From CAZUQH01 sp964622465 (GTDB taxonomy: Bacteria > CG03 > CAZUQH01): a DNA stretch of 11,293 bases. The stretch spans positions 1 through 11,293 of the forward strand of contig CAZUQH010000040.1 of the NCBI GenBank assembly GCA_964622465.1, given 5' to 3'. Position 1 is the first letter of the stretch, and every line of letters begins with the position of its first letter. Below are positions 6,921 through 11,293 of the stretch, in pieces. A model generated the notes under the pieces. The model made no database searches and was not told the DNA's origin. It worked only from the letters and a program-made list of their open reading frames with translations. The position numbers were made by a program, and so were the translations under genes.

Positions 6921-8111
6921 ATGAAAGTTACAATAATAACCAAAGAGTACCCGCCAAACGTATACGGCGGTGCAGGTGTCCACGTTTATAACCTGAGCCG
7001 TTCACTGGCGCGAATGATGAATGTAGAGGTGAGAAGTTTTGGCAAGCAGAAAGTTACAAACAGAAATCCTTGTGTCAAAGGTTATACTACATGGGATAAA
7101 GTAGCACGTAAGCAGGCGAACCTGAAGTTTAAACCAGTTCTTGAGACCATTTCGACCGACCTTCTGATTGCAAGCGACCCTGTAAATTCTGACATAATTC
7201 ATACGCATACCTGGTACGCTGCACTTGCCGGTTGTCTGTGCAAACGGCTATATCACAAGCCTCTAGTTGTAACGTGTCACAGTCTGGAACCGTTAAGACC
7301 ATGGAAGGAAGAACAGCTTGGCTCAGGTTATTCTCTGAGTACGTGGCTGGAACGTATTGCAATACAGGATGCAGATAGAATTATTGCTGTTTCCAAGATG
7401 ATGAAGGAAGACATAAAACATTATTTTGACGTAGATGAAAACAAAATCGAGATTATTCACAATGGCATAAATATAAAAAAATGGAAGTATACTTCAAGCA
7501 GGAAAACCCAGAGAAAATTCGGGATAGGTGACAATTATATATTGTTTGTGGGAAGGACGACAAAACAAAAAGGAATGATACACCTGATTGGAGCAGCTAA
7601 TTACCTTGACCAAAATCTCAAGATTGTTATCTGTACCAGTGGAGCTGATACCGAGGAATATGCAAGAGAAATTTCGCAGGCAGCTCGCAGCAAAAAGAAC
7701 GTCCTGATTATTGACAAGATGTTAAAAGAAGAGGATTATATCGAACTTTATAGCGGCTGCCGCGTTTTTGTCTGTCCCTCCGTATATGAACCGTTTGGAA
7801 TAATTAATTTGGAAGCAATGGCATGTGCCAGACCGGTGGTTGGTTCTGCAATCGGTGGCATTAAGGAGGTTGTAATCCCAGGAAAAACAGGAATTCTTGT
7901 TGACCCCGCGAATCCAGTAAAACTTGCAGAAGCAATTAACTATCTTATCTCAAATCCTGAGATTGCCGGAGTATATGGGAAGAATGGCAGAAAGCGCGTA
8001 GAAGAGCATTTTTCCTGGGTAGCAATCGCACAGAAAACAAAACAGTTATATGTAAATCTCCTGGAAGAGTGGTGGCGTAGAAATCAACCGCGTAATATCC
8101 GTCACCCCTGA
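6921..8111 (+). CDS. glgM: GlgM/GlgA-type glycosyltransferase (maltose-1-phosphate or glycogen synthase, GT4)
   Basis: The 396-residue GT4 enzyme starts MKVTIITKEYPPNVYGGAGV, like the corynebacterial/mycobacterial glycogen synthase family rather than E. coli GlgA (GT5). In mycobacteria this enzyme, GlgM, joins ADP-glucose and glucose-1-phosphate into alpha-maltose-1-phosphate. Donor-binding features are visible: GGAGVH (16-21), VSKMM, IIHNGI (178-183), GRTTKQKG (211-218), and the E-x7-E motif EPFGIINLE (E290, E298). Adjacency to glgE strongly supports the GlgM role over plain glycogen synthase. TTTGGGAGG at 6903-6911 is a good ribosome-binding site nine bases from the ATG. It ends the operon, convergent with the minus-strand gene 43 bp away; no terminator hairpin is evident between them. 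Confidence 0.92.
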   Translation: MKVTIITKEYPPNVYGGAGVHVYNLSRSLARMMNVEVRSFGKQKVTNRNPCVKGYTTWDKVARKQANLKFKPVLETISTDLLIASDPVNSDIIHTHTWYAALAGCLCKRLYHKPLVVTCHSLEPLRPWKEEQLGSGYSLSTWLERIAIQDADRIIAVSKMMKEDIKHYFDVDENKIEIIHNGINIKKWKYTSSRKTQRKFGIGDNYILFVGRTTKQKGMIHLIGAANYLDQNLKIVICTSGADTEEYAREISQAARSKKNVLIIDKMLKEEDYIELYSGCRVFVCPSVYEPFGIINLEAMACARPVVGSAIGGIKEVVIPGKTGILVDPANPVKLAEAINYLISNPEIAGVYGKNGRKRVEEHFSWVAIAQKTKQLYVNLLEEWWRRNQPRNIRHP

Positions 8112-8154
8112 CGCCCCTGGCACATCATAAATATCCAGATTCTCCCCATTCATC

Positions 8155-8844
8155 CTAAACGTTGAAACGGATTTCTATAATGTCGCCATCTTTTATACTA
8201 TAATCTTTCCCGACAATCTTAACGATTCCTTTCTCTTGCGCTTCGTGCATGTTAGGAACAGTAACGAAGTCGCTATAATTTACGACCTCCGCCCTTATGA
8301 AGCCCTTCGCTAAATCCGTATGTATTTTACTTGCGCAGGTTACGATGTCAGAGCCCTTTTTGACAGGCCAGGATTTCAATTCACCTTTTGCCGTTGTGTA
8401 GAAAAGAACAATTGCCGCTTTTTCCAGCACCATTTTTATCATTTCATTTGTGTCCGTCGCTTTTTCCAGTACAACTGTCGGCTTTAAGCTCAACGGTGCA
8501 AGCTCCGTCATTATCACGAGTTCCTCTTCCGTAAACTCAACGTTGCATAAGGGCGTCTCATTCTCTAACTGCGCCAGACACTTTTTAATAAGTTCCTTGC
8601 CTTTCTCATCCTGTGTTTTTTCAATCTGCTTCTCAAGTTTATCCATATCAGGAATGAGCAGGTCTAGAATTTTCTCTTTTAAGCACACCAGCGCGTCGCA
8701 GTGCACGAGGTCACTTGATACAAATTCAACGAAGAAAGGGCTTACTTTTTTTGGAGAAATCTTTTCAGCGAGCGCATTTAGTCTTTCATCCTCGTATTTT
8801 ACCTTCCCTTCAGGAACATCGAGCCCGATAAAACCTATCTTCAT
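8155..8844 (-). CDS. YchF-like protein lacking the GTPase core (TGS/DUF933 domain)
   Basis: This 229-residue protein aligns over its length with the OBG-family ATPase YchF (about 363 aa) but lacks the nucleotide-binding motifs. Residues 1-8 match the first strand. Residues 13-41 then resume after the P-loop and switch region (GKVKYEDERL, AEKISPKKVSPFFVEFV), so the GxxxxGKS stretch is deleted. The DxAG switch II is gone, and the specificity motif after SLKPT reads VVLEKATD instead of an N-x-x-E type. What remains is the helical hairpin (about 64-96, QLENETPL) and a complete C-terminal TGS domain (about 145-229, KIHTDLAKGFIRAEV, GKDYSIKDGD, FNV end). AAGGAGGG precedes the start by about 7 bases, so the gene looks expressed and is not obviously decaying. 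It may bind ribosomes or another partner without ATP hydrolysis; the function is unknown. Confidence 0.85.
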   Translation of the reverse strand: MKIGFIGLDVPEGKVKYEDERLNALAEKISPKKVSPFFVEFVSSDLVHCDALVCLKEKILDLLIPDMDKLEKQIEKTQDEKGKELIKKCLAQLENETPLCNVEFTEEELVIMTELAPLSLKPTVVLEKATDTNEMIKMVLEKAAIVLFYTTAKGELKSWPVKKGSDIVTCASKIHTDLAKGFIRAEVVNYSDFVTVPNMHEAQEKGIVKIVGKDYSIKDGDIIEIRFNV

Positions 8845-8875
8845 TTTAATTCCCTCCTTTTGTTACCTATCTTCT

Positions 8876-8903
8876 ATTTTACAAAATTAAACAAATAAGT
8901 AAA
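8876..8903 (-). promoter_or_regulatory. Possible promoter of the YchF-like gene
   Basis: Read on the minus strand, TTTACT (8898-8903) and TAAAAT (8876-8881) are 16 bp apart, which would start transcription near 8869. Match to consensus is moderate in a very AT-rich stretch. The -35 side abuts an ATAGGTTAT motif (8903-8911) that recurs in the divergent promoter at 9001. Confidence 0.4.
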
Positions 8904-8922
8904 TAGGTTATGGTGTTGTTCA

Positions 8923-8967
8923 CAAGGTAGAATGATACCCTGACTGTCAAGGTAAAATGTCACCTTG
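8923..8967. promoter_or_regulatory. Two tandem 20-bp palindromic sites, candidate operators
   Basis: CAAGGT-N8-ACCCTG (8923-8942) and CAAGGT-N8-ACCTTG (8948-8967) share the same half-site and spacer length and start 25 bp apart. The second is a perfect dyad and the first differs at one position. They lie between the divergent promoters, 17 bp upstream of the -35 box at 8984, and look like dimer-binding sites for a transcriptional regulator. The Xre-type protein encoded at 9756-10265 is a natural candidate, by inference. Confidence 0.6.
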
Positions 8968-8983
8968 TTAACGATAGTTACAG

Positions 8984-9012
8984 TTGACAAAACATAGAGT
9001 ATAGGTTATAAT
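8984..9012 (+). promoter_or_regulatory. Perfect-consensus sigma70 promoter of the toxin-antitoxin operon
   Basis: TTGACA (8984-8989) and TATAAT (9007-9012) match consensus exactly with a 17-bp spacer. Transcription should start near 9019, about 30 nt before the toxin ATG. Such a strong promoter usually needs repression; the -10 box is embedded in the left arm of a perfect inverted repeat (9001-9039). Confidence 0.8.
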
Positions 9013-9039
9013 CTATACTGACTATATATTATAACCTAT
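9001..9039. promoter_or_regulatory. Perfect 12-bp inverted repeat over the -10 box, candidate operator
   Basis: ATAGGTTATAAT (9001-9012) is repeated in inverse as ATTATAACCTAT (9028-9039), with a 15-bp spacer. It covers the -10 element, the start site and the beginning of the leader, and its right end touches the ribosome-binding site TGGAG (9039-9043). A repressor bound here would block polymerase, and the RNA could only partly form the hairpin because transcription starts inside the repeat. Autoregulation by the downstream HTH protein is the likely reading. Confidence 0.7.
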
Positions 9040-9048
9040 GGAGATTGT

Positions 9049-9759
9049 ATGGATACAAAGATTCGTCATGCTCAGCTTAAGATATTGAATGCCTTTTCAA
9101 AAACAACCAAAACGTTTGCTCTTGCTGGTGGAACAGCGCTTGAATTATACTATTTGAAGCATCGTTTTTCGAGGGATTTAGACTTTTTTTCACCAAAGTA
9201 TAACAAAAAGGAAATCAACAGTATAATTTCTGCTATCAGGAAGACAACGACTGCTCCGGCGAAGTTAGAGAGTGAATTTACTGTACCAAATCGTGCAAGA
9301 GTTATGTTCTGGAATGTCCAGATCGGGGCTAAAACAGGTCCGGTAAAAATTGACTTTGTAGAAGATGTACTATTTAATGAACCAACTATAAAAAGATTTG
9401 ATGGGATACCAGTATATGATGTGAAACATATCTACTTTCAAAAAATCGTCGCTATTACAGGAACTCGGCTTATACCGGATGAAACGGGCAGGGGAGTTAC
9501 CACTGGCAGAGGGGAGGCAAGAGACATATTTGATATCTATATGCTTTCTAAACGTATTTGTCCATTACATCTTTTCCTTAAGAGTATTTCTCGTCAATAC
9601 CAGAGAGGCATGGTCTATTGGTGGCGTTCTTTCTCCAGAATGGATTTCAAGTTAGGACTTCTGGATCTTGATGTTTATGGTAAGAAACTAGATACTAGAA
9701 AAATACTCCGCTGTATAGATAAAGAAATAAAGGCATTGATAACAGGAGAGATAAAATGA
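9049..9759 (+). CDS. AbiEii/AbiGii-family nucleotidyltransferase toxin
   Basis: The 236-residue protein has the DNA polymerase-beta-like nucleotidyltransferase fold of the AbiEii toxin family. Motif I is LAGGTALEL (25-33) with SRDLDFF (41-47; metal-binding D43 and D45). Motif II is VKIDFVED (99-106; third acidic residue D102). Lys132 in FQKIVAI and RDIFDIY (158-164) correspond to the later conserved motifs. Between them lies a longer, Gly/Thr-rich linker (about 138-156) than I expect in the family. AbiEii-type enzymes add nucleotides to target RNA, often tRNA, and arrest growth; that activity is inferred from homology. It overlaps the next gene by 4 nt (ATGA). Unlike classical AbiE operons, the toxin comes first. 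Confidence 0.85.
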   Translation: MDTKIRHAQLKILNAFSKTTKTFALAGGTALELYYLKHRFSRDLDFFSPKYNKKEINSIISAIRKTTTAPAKLESEFTVPNRARVMFWNVQIGAKTGPVKIDFVEDVLFNEPTIKRFDGIPVYDVKHIYFQKIVAITGTRLIPDETGRGVTTGRGEARDIFDIYMLSKRICPLHLFLKSISRQYQRGMVYWWRSFSRMDFKLGLLDLDVYGKKLDTRKILRCIDKEIKALITGEIK

Positions 9760-10265
9760 AGATAAACAAGTATTTTTGGGGGCTTAACGAAAAAGCTCTT
9801 CATCAAACAAAGCGAGTGATAGGGAATCCAGGTAATCCTAAATTCTTGCAAAGGATTGTCACATTGCTCTCTCGTTGTGATAAACCGAAAGAACTCTTTT
9901 CAATGATTTCAAAAGAGCAATTCATAGAAGCATGGCCAAAAATTAGACGATATTGGGCAAGGAAAGAACAATCGTCTGACTTCAAAGCATGGTGGGAAAG
10001 TATATATCAGGAGCTAATAAGAAGGCAGGGGAAAAGGACAAAGCCACCCACACAGCCAGCGGGTTCTCTGATTAAAATAGGCAAGACAATAAAAGAGGCA
10101 AGAGCAAGAAAAGGGTTAAGTCAGTCGGCTCTTGCAATCAGGGCAGGAATGAATCAACCAGATATTTCAGCAATTGAAAAAGGCAAGAGTAATCTCACAA
10201 TAGAAACGCTCTTGCGCCTGTCAAATATACTGGATATTCGAAATATAACTCTGAATAATAAATGA
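9756..10265 (+). CDS. Xre-type HTH protein with an unassigned N-terminal domain, putative antitoxin
   Basis: The 169-residue protein has a canonical Cro/CI (Xre) helix-turn-helix at about 107-163: IKEARARKGLSQSALAIRAG, then the recognition helix around NQPDISAIEKGKSN (133-146). Residues 1-92 form a separate, Trp-rich, basic helical domain (for example EQFIEAWPKIRRYWARK, FKAWW, ESIYQELIRR) that I cannot assign to a named family; a flexible TKPPTQPAGS linker (95-104) joins the two. A good AGGAGAG (9744-9750) precedes the ATG, which overlaps the toxin stop. By position it should neutralise the nucleotidyltransferase and repress the operon through the upstream dyads. Classical AbiEi antitoxins use a winged helix instead, so this is an unusual pairing. 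Confidence 0.8.
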   Translation: MKINKYFWGLNEKALHQTKRVIGNPGNPKFLQRIVTLLSRCDKPKELFSMISKEQFIEAWPKIRRYWARKEQSSDFKAWWESIYQELIRRQGKRTKPPTQPAGSLIKIGKTIKEARARKGLSQSALAIRAGMNQPDISAIEKGKSNLTIETLLRLSNILDIRNITLNNK

Positions 10266-10281
10266 GGTAATTCTGACAAAA

Positions 10282-10338
10282 ATGGCCAACCAAAGATTAT
10301 CTGTCAGAGTAATACCAAATGCACGCAAGAATTTCGTA
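10282..10338 (+). pseudogene. 5' remnant of a DUF167 (YggU-like) gene
   Basis: The 19 codons from the ATG at 10282 match the start of the DUF167 gene at 11154: 13 of 19 residues and 42 of 57 bases are identical, including a perfect 20-bp run (10308-10327 against 11180-11199). Similarity continues a few bases upstream of both ATGs (TCTGACAAAA against TTTGACAAGA). Homology stops after residue 19 and the frame runs on, still open, into the methyltransferase gene. The substitutions are largely synonymous or conservative, so the copies diverged as coding DNA before the break, or this is an old duplication. Confidence 0.75.
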
Positions 10339-11199
10339 GTCGTTACTATGAGACATCATCAGAGTTGTTGCCTGGCCGTATCTGCGATAGTCTGTGCTGG
10401 ATTGTTATTGGTGCTTCCGGTCGTGGTAATTGCAGGTGGAAGAAAACCAACGCCTGGAGCTATTCAGGCTTCCATCAGTTTCAGGGAACAAAGAATAAAA
10501 ATGGTTGAAACGCAGATAGAAGGCCGCGGCGTTACAGATAAGCAAGTCCTGGAAGCAATGCTGAAAGTGCCCAGGCACCTTTTTGTGCCTGAAAGGTATC
10601 GTGTGTATGCTTATGCTGACCAGCCATTACCGATTGGGCAAGGGCAAACAATTTCTCAGCCATATATTGTAGCGTTCATGACAGAAGCATTGTCTCTTAA
10701 AAAAGATGACAAGGTGCTTGAAATAGGCACTGGCTCTGGTTATCAGGCTGCTGTCCTGTCCGAAATAGCAAAGGAAGTTTACACGATAGAAATAGTCCCC
10801 GAACTCGCAGAAAGTGCCGAAGAATGTCTAAAATCGCTCGGCTACGGTAATGTGCATGTTAAATGCGGAGACGGATATCTTGGCTGGCCAGAAAATGCAC
10901 CGTTTGATGCTATAATTGTAACTTGCGCGCCTGATGAAATACCGCAAGCACTGGTTAACCAACTTGCAGAAGGTGGCAGAATAGTACTACCTGTGGGTGC
11001 ACGATGGACAATTCAGAAGCTGATACTCGCAGAAAAGATAAAAGGGCAGATTGTGCAGCGCACGCTACTCCCCGTCCGCTTTGTCCCGATGATACATGGT
11101 GATAAAACAAAGTAGCAGATGAACACCCAAAATATGCGATGATTTGACAAGATATGACTGAACAGAACCTATCTGTTAAAGTAATACCAAATGCACGCA
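10308..11199 (+). repeat. Perfect 20-bp direct repeat bracketing the methyltransferase gene
   Basis: Bases 10308-10327 and 11180-11199 are identical over 20 bp, within a longer imperfect match (about 57 coding bases plus roughly 10 upstream). The span given here runs from the first to the last copy. The match comes from the shared DUF167 coding sequence rather than from an attachment site, but it could serve as a recombination substrate to delete the intervening methyltransferase gene. Confidence 0.85.
10348..11115 (+). CDS. pcm: Exported protein-L-isoaspartate O-methyltransferase
   Basis: The enzyme uses S-adenosylmethionine to methylate L-isoaspartyl residues in damaged proteins. From the ATG at 10348 it has 255 residues. 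A hydrophobic signal or anchor segment (about 9-28) follows MRHHQ, with probable cleavage near VVIAG, placing the enzyme in the periplasm or membrane-bound. Catalytic-domain hallmarks are clear: QIEGRG, VPRHLFVPE, LPIGQGQTISQPYIVAFMTE, the SAM-binding VLEIGTGSGYQAA, FDAIIVTCAPDEIP, and RFVPM near the end. The frame is also open back to an ATG at 10282, adding 22 residues, but 19 of these are a DUF167 remnant, so 10348 is preferred. Neither start has a strong ribosome-binding site; GAGG at 10264-10267 is far from both. It may be cotranscribed with the toxin-antitoxin pair (short gap). Confidence 0.9.
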   Translation: MRHHQSCCLAVSAIVCAGLLLVLPVVVIAGGRKPTPGAIQASISFREQRIKMVETQIEGRGVTDKQVLEAMLKVPRHLFVPERYRVYAYADQPLPIGQGQTISQPYIVAFMTEALSLKKDDKVLEIGTGSGYQAAVLSEIAKEVYTIEIVPELAESAEECLKSLGYGNVHVKCGDGYLGWPENAPFDAIIVTCAPDEIPQALVNQLAEGGRIVLPVGARWTIQKLILAEKIKGQIVQRTLLPVRFVPMIHGDKTK

Positions 11200-11293
11200 G
11201 AAACCTGGTAAAACAGGAAGGGGATACGCTTAAAGTATATCTTACTGCGCCTCCGGTTGATAATAAAGCTAACAAGCTGCTTGTAGAAGTACT
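11154..11293 (+). CDS. DUF167/YggU family protein (3' partial)
   Basis: The first 46 codons are present and the gene runs off the window. The start MTEQNLSVKVIPNARRNLV is followed by LKVYLTAPPVDNKANKLLVE, the characteristic DUF167 segment (compare the APPVDGKANK consensus). DUF167 proteins are about 90-100 residues long and their function is not established. It lies 38 bp after the methyltransferase stop on the same strand. A homologous 19-codon fragment precedes the methyltransferase, so this pair of sequences brackets that gene as imperfect direct repeats. No clear Shine-Dalgarno is seen before this ATG. Confidence 0.9.
   Translation, partial: MTEQNLSVKVIPNARRNLVKQEGDTLKVYLTAPPVDNKANKLLVEV

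Noticed and set aside
8112..8154. Terminator between the convergent glgM and YchF-like genes
   Set aside because: I could not find a convincing stem followed by a T-tract on either strand in these 43 bases.
8808..8844. Walker A motif in the YchF-like protein (GLDVPEGKV)
   Set aside because: The spacing is wrong, there is no Ser/Thr after GK, and the segment aligns better with the strand after switch I (GVV..PDERL) of full-length YchF proteins.
8450..8890. 146-codon plus-strand open frame opposite the YchF-like gene
   Set aside because: It is antisense to a recognisable protein, is Ser/Phe-rich low-complexity sequence without known motifs, and has no good ribosome-binding site.
10308..11199. 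20-bp direct repeats as attachment sites of an integrated element
   Set aside because: The repeats fall within matching DUF167 codons and extend as a diverged coding homology; no integrase is encoded between them.

Overview
The window is 11.3 kb of bacterial DNA with roughly 40-45% G+C (estimated by eye). It suggests a Gram-negative-type cell envelope: one gene encodes a signal-peptide-bearing outer-membrane beta-barrel ending in Phe, and another a probable exported methyltransferase. Shine-Dalgarno sites and sigma70-type promoters are ordinary. Protein character (Gly-rich RNA-binding protein tail, compact sigma-70 factor, GlgE/GlgM-type glucan synthesis, stand-alone PHP protein, YchF-like protein without a GTPase core) fits an uncultured lineage such as Omnitrophota or another PVC-neighbourhood group. 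That placement is a low-confidence inference.

Layout. (1) 1-110: C-terminal tail of a Gly/Tyr-rich protein, probably an RRM RNA-binding protein. (2) 111-506: gene-free stretch with a weak hairpin, a striking nested inverted-repeat element (190-365) and a good promoter (406-434). (3) 507-8111: a tightly packed plus-strand run, probably one operon: acylphosphatase, sigma factor, apt, tRNA-Arg(CCT), PHP phosphoesterase, membrane-anchored TPR protein, outer-membrane beta-barrel, GlgE, GlgM/GlgA. Gaps are 42 bp or less, several genes overlap, and the tRNA sits inside the run. (4) 8155-8844, minus strand: a YchF-family protein that keeps the TGS domain but has lost its nucleotide-binding motifs. 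(5) 8845-9048: a divergent regulatory region with a consensus promoter and at least two families of inverted repeats. (6) 9049-10265: a two-gene AbiEii-type toxin/antitoxin-like module, toxin first, with an Xre-HTH partner that has an unassigned N-terminal domain. (7) 10266-11293: an exported protein-L-isoaspartate methyltransferase flanked by a 5' remnant of a DUF167 (YggU) gene and an intact-looking DUF167 gene cut by the window edge.

How the genes work together. GlgM (ADP-glucose plus glucose-1-phosphate to maltose-1-phosphate) and GlgE (maltose-1-phosphate to alpha-1,4-glucan) form a coherent maltose-1-phosphate route. The upstream half of the operon is information-processing and housekeeping (sigma factor, Apt, tRNA). 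The TPR protein and beta-barrel add an envelope component of unknown substrate. The right-hand part looks like accessory DNA: a toxin-antitoxin-like cassette with its own operators, next to gene remnants and a degenerate YchF paralogue.

Most worth following up: the P-loop-less YchF-like protein, the reversed-order AbiEii/Xre module with its dual operator architecture, the DUF167 relic fused in frame ahead of the methyltransferase, the nested inverted-repeat element at 190-365, and the tRNA embedded in a protein operon.
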